A stretch of 27,332 nt of DNA. Source: Clostridium_B lapidicellarium (GTDB lineage: Bacteria > Bacillota > Clostridia > Clostridiales > Clostridiaceae). A program made the position numbers and the translations under genes. Positions 1 to 7,812 of the stretch are shown here, in pieces. A model generated the notes under the pieces. That model did no database searches and was not told the origin of the DNA. It saw nothing but the letters and a program-made list of their open reading frames with translations. The DNA is taken from contig NZ_JBGFFE010000031.1 in NCBI RefSeq assembly GCF_041224415.1, positions 1-27,332 on the forward strand, read 5' to 3'. Within the stretch, counting starts at the first letter, position 1; every line of letters starts with the position of its first letter.

Positions 1-70
1 AATCAAATGCGGTATACTAAGACATTATCACAATTAAATCATATTATATTATTAAAATTGAAAAAAGCTA

Positions 71-99
71 TTGACATTTTAATCAATAGGTATTATTAT
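71..99 (+). promoter_or_regulatory. sigma-A type promoter of the T-box/ilvB unit
   Basis: A perfect -35 TTGACA (71-76) and a near-consensus -10 TATTAT (94-99) are separated by exactly 17 bp. Transcription would start near 106, just before the conserved beginning of the T-box leader. This placement supports the call. Confidence 0.7.
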
Positions 100-105
100 C
101 ATATA

Positions 106-342
106 TAATAAAATTTTAAACATAAAGACTATGATAGGGAAGAGTAAATGATTCAAATTTCCAAAGAGAGTGGGAAAAGGTGAAAGCCCATGAATTGTGG
201 ATTATTGAAAATCACCCTTGAGTTGTAAGCTGAATATGAACAATAGTAAGCTGCGCCGGCAAGGTCGTTATTTGAATCAAGTAAAAATTGGGTGGTACCG
301 CGAACCAGACTCTCGCCCCGGGTGAGTAGTGTGGCTTTTTTT
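106..342 (+). promoter_or_regulatory. T-box riboswitch leader, probable isoleucine specifier
   Basis: The T-box core (GGTGGTACCGCG, 291-302) is an exact match to the family's antiterminator sequence, which pairs with the NCCA end of an uncharged tRNA. Upstream are the expected Stem I landmarks: the AAGAGTA block near 140, AGAGAG near 163 and GGTGAAAGCCC near 179. The specifier bulge around 205-220 reads GAAA-ATC-A, so the most likely specifier is ATC (Ile) at 211-213; this reading is an inference from alignment to the family pattern. A terminator follows at 305-342. Low charged tRNA-Ile should permit read-through into ilvB. Confidence 0.93.
305..342 (+). terminator. T-box intrinsic terminator (attenuator)
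   Basis: CCAGACT-CTCGCCC pairs with GGG-T-GAG-TAGTGTGG, with a mismatch and a bulge, followed by a run of seven T. Its 5' arm lies immediately after the T-box core, so it competes with the antiterminator as in the standard T-box mechanism. Confidence 0.85.
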
Positions 343-459
343 ATACTTTATTTTAAAAGTTTTTAAAAAATGGTATTAAAAATTTACAGAATTATCAGTT
401 AGTTTGATAGAAGTTAAAATAACTATGTTAAAAAATTAACAATTAGGGGGCTATTTATT

Positions 460-2133
460 ATGAAATTAAAAGGTGCAGAAGTGCTGCTGGAATGTATGAA
501 AGAACAAGGAGTAGATACTGTCTTTGGATATCCTGGAGGTACCGTCCTTCCGATATATGATGCACTATATGATTCAAAGGGTATAACTCATATAATGACT
601 GCTCATGAGCAAGGGGCTACTCATGCTGCAGATGGATATGCCAGATCTACAGGAAAGGTGGGGGTGGTAATCGTGACTTCAGGTCCAGGTGCAACTAATA
701 CGGTAACTGGAATTGCCACAGCTTACAGGGATTCTGTCCCCATTGTGGTATTTACCGGTCAGGTGCCGCTGAATTTATTGGGGAAGGATTCCTTTCAGGA
801 AGTAGACATCAGAAACATCACTTCATCTATAACTAAAAAGAACTATATAGTTAAAGATGTGAATAATTTAGTAAATATTGTAAGAGAAGCATTTCAGGTA
901 GCCGTTAGTGGAAGACCAGGGCCTGTGGTCGTGGATATACCTAAAGATATACAAAAATCGGAAGTTGAATATAAACCCAAAATGAGTACCTTAACTGTAT
1001 CTAGAAATAAGACAAACTTTAGTCAGGAAGGATTTATAGACAAGATTGATGAAGCAGTTGAAATGATAGATAGCAGTAAAAAACCGGTTATATATTCAGG
1101 GGGCGGCTCGGTCATATCAGGAGCATACAAAGAACTTGTAAAACTGGTTGAAAAAATAGATTCGCCTATTACCTGTTCTCTTATGGGAATTGGTGCCTTT
1201 CCGGGAAATCATAAAAATTACATGGGAATGGTAGGTATGCACGGCAGTCCATGTTCGAACTATGCCGTGAACAATTGCGATTTGCTTGTAGCTATAGGAG
1301 CGAGGTTCAGTGACAGGGTCATAGGCAAAGTGGAGGAATTTGCCCCAAAGGCTAAAATAGTTCATATAGACATAGATTCAAGAGAATTTGGCAAAAATAT
1401 AAGTGAAGATATTTCCATAAAAGGGGATGTGAAAGAAGTACTTGAAATAATAAATAAAAAGGTAAAATATAATAGCCATAAGAAGTGGATGAATAGGATA
1501 AAACAGTGGAAAGATGGGGAAAGTGATCCTTTTGGAGAAGACTGCAAATTAAGTCCCAAGCATATAATGGACTGCCTCTATAAAATCACCAAGGGAGACT
1601 GCATAATAACTACAGAAGTAGGACAAAACCAAATTTGGACTGCCCAATATTTTAAATTTTTAAAACCAAGAAAGTTCGTATCTTCAGGCGGGCTCGGAAC
1701 TATGGGTTATGGATTGGGGGCATCTATAGGGGCGTCTATAGGAAATCCCGGGAAAAAGGTAATAAATGTGGCGGGAGACGGCAGCTTTAAAATGAATTCG
1801 GTGGAACTTGCCACTGTTGCAAAATATAAATTGCCTATTGTGCAATTGCTTTTGAATAACCATGCTCTAGGCATGGTATATCAATGGCAGGACATGTTTT
1901 ATAACAGGAGATTTTCAAGTACAGAGCTTGGACAAGAAGTTGATTTTATGAAATTGGGGGAGGCCTATGGTATAGAAACCTTTGAAATAGAATCTAACGA
2001 GCAAGTTGAGAAAGTCTTGATGAAGGCACTGAACTTAAATAAGCCCGTCATAGTGGAATGCAACATAAACAGGAATGAAAGAGTTCACCCAATTGTTCCT
2101 CCAGGTGCTGCTATAACGGAAATCATAAAGTAG
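460..2133 (+). CDS. ilvB: acetolactate synthase large (catalytic) subunit
   Basis: Thiamine-diphosphate enzyme that condenses two pyruvates to 2-acetolactate, or pyruvate plus 2-oxobutyrate to 2-aceto-2-hydroxybutyrate, the first common step of valine, leucine and isoleucine synthesis. The 557 residues match the family length. Visible motifs are the catalytic glutamate in AHEQGATHAADGY (E50) and the ThDP-binding motif from GDGS (439-442) to NN (466-467). A strong Shine-Dalgarno (TTAGGGGG) precedes the ATG. The T-box leader argues for a biosynthetic role rather than an AlsS-type acetoin role. No ilvN regulatory subunit follows; a terminator comes directly after the stop, so the gene is monocistronic here. 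The small subunit may be encoded elsewhere. Confidence 0.95.
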   Translation: MKLKGAEVLLECMKEQGVDTVFGYPGGTVLPIYDALYDSKGITHIMTAHEQGATHAADGYARSTGKVGVVIVTSGPGATNTVTGIATAYRDSVPIVVFTGQVPLNLLGKDSFQEVDIRNITSSITKKNYIVKDVNNLVNIVREAFQVAVSGRPGPVVVDIPKDIQKSEVEYKPKMSTLTVSRNKTNFSQEGFIDKIDEAVEMIDSSKKPVIYSGGGSVISGAYKELVKLVEKIDSPITCSLMGIGAFPGNHKNYMGMVGMHGSPCSNYAVNNCDLLVAIGARFSDRVIGKVEEFAPKAKIVHIDIDSREFGKNISEDISIKGDVKEVLEIINKKVKYNSHKKWMNRIKQWKDGESDPFGEDCKLSPKHIMDCLYKITKGDCIITTEVGQNQIWTAQYFKFLKPRKFVSSGGLGTMGYGLGASIGASIGNPGKKVINVAGDGSFKMNSVELATVAKYKLPIVQLLLNNHALGMVYQWQDMFYNRRFSSTELGQEVDFMKLGEAYGIETFEIESNEQVEKVLMKALNLNKPVIVECNINRNERVHPIVPPGAAITEIIK

Positions 2134-2134
2134 A

Positions 2135-2187
2135 CTGAAAAAAGGAATTGTCCCATAAACATTCATGGGACAGTTCCTTTTATTTCA
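2135..2187. terminator. bidirectional terminator between ilvB and the ECF gene
   Basis: An almost perfect inverted repeat has arms around AAAAGGAATTGTCCCAT and ATGGGACAGTTCCTTTT with a 7-nt loop, extended by CTGAAA/TTTCAG. A-runs on one side and T-runs on the other allow function in both directions, as suits the convergent genes. The right arm reaches the last codons of the minus-strand gene. Confidence 0.85.
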
Positions 2188-2976
2188 GGCCTTTTTTGTT
2201 ATTCTGCCCTCAAATAACTCGTAAGAGTATAGCAATATACATATTATGTAGGAACTGATTATAGTCATAACCAGGGCCTGTGCTATTCTAGGTGCCCATA
2301 AAAATACAAATCCTTTGGACATGAGGGCCGGAGTGAATATCATTAAAATAAAGGTGTTTGCAGTAGATACAAGGATACCTGAAAGTCCTAAAGATATTAC
2401 CAGTTTGAAATAGTTGCTGTTTACAAAATCCTGGGCTTTTCCACTGTTCTTTTTGATGAGTATATTTATGAAAAACAGCATGATGGCTATGGCACCGATG
2501 ATCATAAAGCCCAAACTGAGATATTTGGATTTCGGACCCAGTGATGTAAGTGATTTTGCCAGAGCGGACTGGGGCATAAATTGTGTAACTGCAAAGTTTA
2601 TGAAACCTATCGAAAACAGTATTATAAAAAACACATTATAGGAATTTGCGATTTTACGTTCATCAGTATTTTTTATACGTTTCCATAAAACAGCTGGCAA
2701 AAACCCGGCAATTATGTTGGTTATGGTAAGCAGGGGAATGTATGCCCCCATCGGAGCTATCATATATCCAAGAATATCTACCAGTCCCCCTGCAATACCT
2801 CCATAGAGCGGACCGAACAAAAGACCGGGCATTACATAAAATATAGCACTGAAACTTATCCTCATAGTGAGTATACCGCCTGCAGCTATCAATATGGAAA
2901 AAGATCTCAAGACCAGCGCAATTGCGATAAATACGGCAGTAGTGACAAGAAATTTTGTATTCATCCTATTTTTCAT
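2185..2976 (-). CDS. ECF transporter S component, folate (FolT)-type
   Basis: Very hydrophobic membrane protein of 263 residues, the likely substrate-binding S subunit of an energy-coupling-factor vitamin importer. The N-terminal part has the FolT-like pattern RISFSAIFYVMPGLLFGP followed by GGIAGGLVDILGYMIAP and TNIIAGFLPAVLW. It would work with a shared EcfA/EcfA'/EcfT module encoded elsewhere. S components are usually about 170-200 residues with six helices; this one is longer, with roughly 60-80 extra residues between the folate-type core and the last helices. GGGAGG ahead of the ATG is a good ribosome binding site. A structured leader precedes it. The family is fairly secure; folate as substrate is inferred from family resemblance. 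Confidence 0.82.
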   Translation of the reverse strand: MKNRMNTKFLVTTAVFIAIALVLRSFSILIAAGGILTMRISFSAIFYVMPGLLFGPLYGGIAGGLVDILGYMIAPMGAYIPLLTITNIIAGFLPAVLWKRIKNTDERKIANSYNVFFIILFSIGFINFAVTQFMPQSALAKSLTSLGPKSKYLSLGFMIIGAIAIMLFFINILIKKNSGKAQDFVNSNYFKLVISLGLSGILVSTANTFILMIFTPALMSKGFVFLWAPRIAQALVMTIISSYIICILLYSYELFEGRITKKA

Positions 2977-3045
2977 GTTCGTTACCTCCCGTGTACGTAT
3001 TTGAAATTATTTTACACAAGGCTAATTGAACTTTTCATAGAAACA

Positions 3046-3112
3046 CCTCTTTCCTCTTTAATGTAGTCACATTAAAGAGAGAAGAGGTAAAATACAAAAT
3101 CCCCTTTAATGT
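3046..3112 (-). promoter_or_regulatory. leader with mutually exclusive hairpins upstream of the ECF gene
   Basis: Read on the minus strand, a segment ACATTAAAGGGG (3112-3101) is followed by CCTCTTCTCTCTTTAATGT (3087-3069) and ACATTAAAGAGGAAAGAGG (3064-3046). The middle segment can pair with either flank: strongly with the distal one (near-perfect 18-19 bp hairpin with a 4-nt loop) or with the proximal one (about 11 bp). Only a weak T-run (TGTTTCT) follows. This resembles an attenuator or a two-state RNA. No known riboswitch consensus, including the tetrahydrofolate class, was recognised. Confidence 0.5.
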
Positions 3113-3177
3113 AACAGCGGAAGCAATATCATATCATAAGCTTTAAATCAATAGTATAAAATATTCAAGCTTTTCGT

Positions 3178-3202
3178 TTAGAGACAACCTCCCATTCTCT
3201 AA
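3178..3202. repeat. 7-bp inverted repeat in the 2977-3510 intergenic region
   Basis: TTAGAGA (3178-3184) and TCTCTAA (3196-3202) flank an 11-nt spacer. On the minus strand the loop reads ATGGGAGGTTG. This may be part of the ECF leader or an operator. The rest of the 534-bp gene-free stretch is AT-rich, with no RNA gene that I recognise. Confidence 0.35.
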
Positions 3203-3510
3203 CACTTAATGCATAATATTTACTCTGCTACCTATATTTAATTATATAAAATAGTAGGACTGTTGTCCATATATTTATTATGATTTACATCTAGAAAGTG
3301 TAAATTTTTTTTCGGTGTATTTATATTATTATAAGTTTTTTTGAATTATAGTGATTTATTTTGAAACGTGCATTTTAAATTTTTAATTGAAGATAGTTTA
3401 ATAATGTAGTAACTCTTTTATAGCGTTGATATAGAAAATATGAACAACCTTTTATAATAGATAATATCTATAGTGATATTGAAATTATAATAAAAGGAGG
3501 GAATTGTGAT

Positions 3511-4770
3511 ATGAAAAAATTTAAGACTATTTTCATTGTTGCTACTTGTATTGCTCTTGGTTCGCAGGTATATGTAAATTTATTTGTTCCCTATTTTACA
3601 ATAACGTTATCTGTAATTATACTACCCACTCTTCTCTATTTTAATAGAGAGTTTAATCCAATTTATCTCACTTTTATAGTTGGAATAGTTTCACCTCTAT
3701 ATAGAGGATTTATGCTCTATATAAGCGATATTGCTCTAAATCAAGTAATATATTCTGTATTTAGCGATGTTTTATTTTATTTCACTTATGGAATAGTGTA
3801 CTATTTTTTGTATTGGAAAAGGACAGATACTAATTTAACCAATTTTTTTGTTTCTATTGTTACAAGTGACTTTGTTTCCAATGTTTTAGAAATAAGTGTA
3901 CTTATGAATTTTAAAGGATATAAATATAACATATTTCAAACTTTAGCCATTATAGCTTTTATAAGATCCGCGATTGTAACAAGTGTAATATTGTTGTTTA
4001 GATATTATAATTTTTTACTTACAAAAGAAGAACATGAAAAGAGATACAGGAAACTTGTACTTATTACTTCAAAAGTTAAGAGTGAGGTGTATTTTATGGA
4101 AAAAAATAAAAGAGATATTGAAGATGTTATGAAGAAAGCATTTTATCTTTATAAAATTCTATCTAAAAATGACTATCCAACTGAATTTGAGAATGTATCT
4201 TTGGATGTAGCGAAAGATGTGCATGAGATAAAAAAAGACTATATAAATGTTATAAAAGGGTTAGAAGAAATGTTGGATGAAAGGAGTGATAATACTAAAA
4301 TGAATATCAAAGATATTGTACGGTTTATTGAAGCCGATGTAAAAGAATATATAAGAAGAAATAAGTTGGACATATGTTTAGATTTTAAAGTGTATGACAA
4401 CTTTAATGTAGAAAAGCATTTTTATCTAGTTTCTGTTATAAGGAATCTAATATATAACAGTATTGAAGCCATGGATGGAAGAAGAAATGGTTGTATAAGA
4501 ATTATAATCAGAAAAGAGAAAGGGAAATGTATTTTCACAATTTTGGATAATGGCTCGGGAATAAAAAATGAGAATTTAAGCTATATTTTTAACCCGGGGT
4601 TTTCAACGAAGTTTGACCGAAAAACTGGGGATATATATAGAGGACTAGGTCTTACTCATGTAAAAGGTATAGTAACTGACATTTTCTCAGGAGCTATATC
4701 GGTTGTATCCAGAGAAGGAAAAGGTACTAAATTTACTATAAAGATAAAAGAGGACAAGATAGGGGGATAA
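3511..4770 (+). CDS. membrane sensor histidine kinase, GlnK-like
   Basis: Sensor kinase of 419 residues. Residues 5-170 hold about five or six transmembrane segments with short loops, so the signal is probably sensed in or near the membrane. The phospho-acceptor is probably H238 in DVHEIKKDY, a signature I associate with the Bacillus GlnK (YcbA) type. The ATPase domain shows the N box RNLIYNSIEAM (311-321), G1 DNGSG (346-350) and G2 RGLGLTHVK (377-385). AAAAGGAGGG precedes the ATG. The response regulator starts 5 bp after the stop, so the two form a pair. The family is firm. The signal is unknown: glutamine in Bacillus, but the neighbours here suggest an arginine, citrulline or ornithine-related cue. 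Confidence 0.9.
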   Translation: MKKFKTIFIVATCIALGSQVYVNLFVPYFTITLSVIILPTLLYFNREFNPIYLTFIVGIVSPLYRGFMLYISDIALNQVIYSVFSDVLFYFTYGIVYYFLYWKRTDTNLTNFFVSIVTSDFVSNVLEISVLMNFKGYKYNIFQTLAIIAFIRSAIVTSVILLFRYYNFLLTKEEHEKRYRKLVLITSKVKSEVYFMEKNKRDIEDVMKKAFYLYKILSKNDYPTEFENVSLDVAKDVHEIKKDYINVIKGLEEMLDERSDNTKMNIKDIVRFIEADVKEYIRRNKLDICLDFKVYDNFNVEKHFYLVSVIRNLIYNSIEAMDGRRNGCIRIIIRKEKGKCIFTILDNGSGIKNENLSYIFNPGFSTKFDRKTGDIYRGLGLTHVKGIVTDIFSGAISVVSREGKGTKFTIKIKEDKIGG

Positions 4771-4775
4771 TTGAA

Positions 4776-5612
4776 ATGAATTTTTATATTGCAGATGATG
4801 ACATAAATATAGTAAAAATATTGACTAGCATAGTAGAAGAAACTGTAAATTTTGAAGTCATTGGAAGTTCATGCAATGGTAAAGAAGCCTTTAATGAGAT
4901 ACTTTTACTTAAACCTGATATTGTATGTGTAGATCTTCTTATGCCTGTAATGGATGGTAATACTCTTGTGAAACAGCTAAAAGAATTAAAAGATAATATT
5001 TACTTTATTATGATATCTCAAGTAATGGATAGTAAGTTGAGATCAGATTCTTATGAAGCTGGAATAGAATTTTTTATAAACAAGCCCATAAATAAAATTG
5101 AAGTTGAAAAGGTTATTTTAAAGGTAGCGGAAAAAGTTAAAATGGAAAATATGCTTTATAATATAAAAAAGATGTTTAAGAATCAAAATGAATGTAATAG
5201 GGATGAGAACGAAAACCAAAACGAGATTAAAGTAAAACGGATTTTATCAATGCTTGGAATGTTAGGGGAAAAAGGGAGCAAAGATATAATAAAATTATGT
5301 TTATATCTTATTGAAAATAATAAAAGTTTTAAGGAATGTAATTTAGATAAACTTAAGAATTATTTGGGGAATAATTCTCGTGTTATAAAGCAGAGAATAA
5401 GGAGGGCTATAAAAGTTGGACTTAGGAATATAGCTAATATGGGCATAGAAGATTATACTGATGATATTTTTCATACCTATGCAAATGTACTTTTTGACTT
5501 CACTAATGTGAAAGCTGAAATGGATTTCATAAATGGCAAGAGAAAGTCAGAAGGGAAGATCTCTATAAATAAATTTTTTGAAGGCCTTATACTTAGATGT
5601 CAAGATAATTAA
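4776..5612 (+). CDS. response regulator with YcbB/GlnL-type output domain
   Basis: Residues 1-120 form a receiver domain: acidic pocket D7-D9, phospho-acceptor D53 in CVDLLMPVMDG and the conserved lysine K103 in NKP. A polar linker (about 135-152) leads to a C-terminal domain that begins ILSMLGMLGEKGSKDIIKL, which I recognise as the YcbB domain (Pfam PF08664) of Bacillus GlnL, a DNA-binding output. Expected partner: the kinase directly upstream; AGGGGG of the SD overlaps the end of that gene. Expected targets: in Bacillus, glutamine-use genes; here by position the arcBC-antiporter genes that follow after a terminator. Target assignment is inference. Confidence 0.92.
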   Translation: MNFYIADDDINIVKILTSIVEETVNFEVIGSSCNGKEAFNEILLLKPDIVCVDLLMPVMDGNTLVKQLKELKDNIYFIMISQVMDSKLRSDSYEAGIEFFINKPINKIEVEKVILKVAEKVKMENMLYNIKKMFKNQNECNRDENENQNEIKVKRILSMLGMLGEKGSKDIIKLCLYLIENNKSFKECNLDKLKNYLGNNSRVIKQRIRRAIKVGLRNIANMGIEDYTDDIFHTYANVLFDFTNVKAEMDFINGKRKSEGKISINKFFEGLILRCQDN

Positions 5613-5630
5613 AAAGTATAAAAATTTGAT

Positions 5631-5664
5631 AAAAAAGCTTTTAATTTATTTTAAAAGCTTTTTT
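5631..5664 (+). terminator. intrinsic terminator after the two-component genes
   Basis: A perfect 14-bp stem (AAAAAAGCTTTTAA with TTAAAAGCTTTTTT) with a 6-nt loop ends in a T-run. It separates the regulatory genes from arcB, so arcB should have its own promoter in the roughly 70 bp that follow. I see no consensus sigma-A promoter there, which fits an activator-dependent promoter. Confidence 0.8.
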
Positions 5665-5734
5665 GAATTATCGTGAATTATCTTGAGAGTAACATTCTAG
5701 AATAAATTGAAATTAATTTTAGGAGGCATTGGAA

Positions 5735-6733
5735 ATGTATAATTTAAAAAACAGGAGTTTTCTGACTTTAATGGATTTTTCAACTAAAGAAATAAGTTTT
5801 ATGCTTGATCTTGCTGCAGAACTTAAAAAAGCTAAATATGCGGGGACAGAACAACAAAAACTTAAAGGTAAAAATATAGTTTTGCTATTTGAAAAGGACT
5901 CCACTAGAACAAGATGTGCATTTGAAGTGGGAGCAAAGGATCAAGGTGCGAATATAACTTATCTGGGACCTACAGGAAGTCATATGGGTAAAAAAGAATC
6001 TGTAACAGATACTGCAAGGGTACTTGGAAGAATGTATGACGGGATAGAATATCGAGGATTTGCACAGAAAACAGTTGAAGACTTGGCTAAATATTCAGGA
6101 GTTCCGGTATGGAATGGGCTTACAGATGCCGATCATCCCACTCAAGTATTGGCGGATTTTCTCACTGCAAAAGAGCATTTAAACAAGCCTTATAACAAGA
6201 TGGTGTTTATATATGCTGGAGATGGTAGAAATAATGTAGCAAATGCACTTATGATTGGTGCTTCAAAAATGGGTATGGATTTTAGAATAGTTAGTCCTAA
6301 AGAATTGTTCCCATCAGAAGAATTAGTGGCTAAATGCAAAAATGTGGCGAATAAAACGGGAGCTGAAATAACTGTAACTGATGATATTGATGAAGGAGTA
6401 AAAAATGCGGATGTCCTTTATACAGATGTGTGGGCTTCTATGGGAGAATCCGACAAAGTGTGGACAGATAGAATAAGGCTTTTGAAACCCTATCAGATAA
6501 ATATGGAAATGATAAGGAAAACGGGAAATAGAAAAGTAATTTTTGAACACTGCCTGCCTTCTTTTCATGATTTAAATACAAAAATAGGAGAAGAAATCCA
6601 TGATAAGTTTGGACTTGATTCAATGGAAGTTACGGATGAAGTATTTGAAAGCGAGCATTCAGTAGTATTTGATGAAGCGGAAAACAGGCTGCATACTATA
6701 AAGGCAATTATGGTTGCTACACTTGGAGATTAA
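5735..6733 (+). CDS. arcB: ornithine carbamoyltransferase, catabolic type
   Basis: Interconverts citrulline plus phosphate with ornithine plus carbamoyl phosphate; in catabolism it phosphorolyses citrulline. The 332 residues match the family. The carbamoyl-phosphate loop STRTR is at 56-60, HPTQ at 134-137, the ornithine loop DxxxSMG at 231-237 and the active-site HCLP at 272-275. The SMG loop argues against putrescine or N-acetylornithine transferases. TARVLGRMYDGIEYRGF is typical of catabolic ArcB. The ATG at 5735 is preferred over an in-frame TTG at 5729 because AGGAGG (5721-5726) then has an 8-nt spacing. It is followed by arcC, so carbamoyl phosphate would be used to make ATP. Confidence 0.95.
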   Translation: MYNLKNRSFLTLMDFSTKEISFMLDLAAELKKAKYAGTEQQKLKGKNIVLLFEKDSTRTRCAFEVGAKDQGANITYLGPTGSHMGKKESVTDTARVLGRMYDGIEYRGFAQKTVEDLAKYSGVPVWNGLTDADHPTQVLADFLTAKEHLNKPYNKMVFIYAGDGRNNVANALMIGASKMGMDFRIVSPKELFPSEELVAKCKNVANKTGAEITVTDDIDEGVKNADVLYTDVWASMGESDKVWTDRIRLLKPYQINMEMIRKTGNRKVIFEHCLPSFHDLNTKIGEEIHDKFGLDSMEVTDEVFESEHSVVFDEAENRLHTIKAIMVATLGD

Positions 6734-6753
6734 GTCGGGAGGGAAAAGTTGAT

Positions 6754-7722
6754 ATGTCAAGAATAGTAGTAGCTCTTGGAGGAAATGCACTGCAGTCAGA
6801 TCCTGAAAATAAGTCGGCTGAAGCACAACTTAAGGCATGTAAGAAAACCTCAAAATTCATTGTTGATCTTATAGAAAAAGGGCATGAGGTTGTAATAGCG
6901 CATGGCAATGGCCCACAGGTTGGGCAGTTGGTTGCCACATATGAGGCTGCAGCATCAATTAGTGATAAAAATATAATCATGCCCTTTCCTGAATGTGGGG
7001 CTATGAGCCAGGGTTATATAGGTTATCAGCTTCAACAATCAATAAAGGGAGAAATGCAGAGAAGAGGGTTGAAAAAGGAAGTTGCCACATTAATTACTCA
7101 AGTTTTGGTAGATGAGAATGATCCAGGATTTAAGAATCCAACCAAACCTGTAGGCTCGTTTTTTACAAAGGAACAGGCAAGAGAGCTTATGGATGAAAAG
7201 GGATATGTCATGAAGGAAGATTCCAATAGAGGGTGGAGAAGAGTAGTGCCTTCACCCATTCCTGAAGCTATAATTGAAGAATCTGAAATTAAGACTTTGG
7301 TTGGATCTGGGTGTGTAGTTATTACAGTAGGCGGAGGTGGCGTACCCGTGATTGATGAGGGAGATGGAATTCTCAAGGGGGTTCCAGCAGTAATCGATAA
7401 AGATTTTGCTTCTGAAAAAGTAGCTGAAATGCTGAATGCAGATATATTGCTTATTTTAACGGCAGTTGAACAGGTAGCAGTTAATTTTGGAAAACCTGAT
7501 CAAAAAAATATAACCAATATGACATCGCTTCAAGCTAGAAATTATATTGAAAAAGGACATTTTGCACCAGGATCAATGTTACCCAAAATTAAAGCAGCAC
7601 TTGCATTCGTAGAAAAGAAGCCCGGAAGGAAAACAATTATTACTTCGCTTGAAAAAGCAAGAGAAGCTATAGAAGGAACAGCTGGAACAACTATCTATAA
7701 TATAAATGCCAGGTTTGCATAA
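6754..7722 (+). CDS. arcC: carbamate kinase
   Basis: Transfers phosphate from carbamoyl phosphate to ADP, giving ATP and carbamate, which breaks down to CO2 and ammonia: the energy-yielding step of arginine or citrulline fermentation. The 322 residues match the family. The N-terminal ALGGNAL (residues 7-13) and HGNGPQVGQ (50-58) are the nucleotide and phosphate-binding signatures of the amino-acid-kinase fold; VGGGGVPV and DKDFASEKVA are also conserved. GGGAGG precedes the ATG. It lies 20 bp after arcB, clearly in the same operon. Confidence 0.96.
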   Translation: MSRIVVALGGNALQSDPENKSAEAQLKACKKTSKFIVDLIEKGHEVVIAHGNGPQVGQLVATYEAAASISDKNIIMPFPECGAMSQGYIGYQLQQSIKGEMQRRGLKKEVATLITQVLVDENDPGFKNPTKPVGSFFTKEQARELMDEKGYVMKEDSNRGWRRVVPSPIPEAIIEESEIKTLVGSGCVVITVGGGGVPVIDEGDGILKGVPAVIDKDFASEKVAEMLNADILLILTAVEQVAVNFGKPDQKNITNMTSLQARNYIEKGHFAPGSMLPKIKAALAFVEKKPGRKTIITSLEKAREAIEGTAGTTIYNINARFA

Positions 7723-7725
7723 AGG

Positions 7726-7757
7726 TATTACTGCCAGATAATTATCTGGCAGTAATA
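7726..7757. repeat. 32-bp perfect palindrome between arcC and arcD
   Basis: The left half, TATTACTGCCAGATAA, is the exact reverse complement of the right half (centre between 7741 and 7742). No T-run follows, so it is not a standard intrinsic terminator. In RNA it would make a long hairpin just after the arcC stop. It could slow 3' decay, mark a processing site, weaken read-through to the antiporter gene, or as DNA be a dimeric operator. Confidence 0.8.
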
Positions 7758-7812
7758 TTATAAAAAGACTTGAATTGATTGAAGTAGAAGTATGAGAAAG
7801 GAGTGTATTGTT

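Noticed and set aside
2977..3210. Tetrahydrofolate or purine riboswitch before the ECF gene
   Set aside because: No conserved core of either class could be matched, only competing hairpins.
5709..5735. In-frame TTG at 5729 as the arcB start
   Set aside because: The ATG at 5735 has the better spacing (8 nt) from AGGAGG and matches the family N-terminus.
5665..5735. Sigma-54 promoter before arcB
   Set aside because: No GG-N10-GC type -24/-12 pair is visible.
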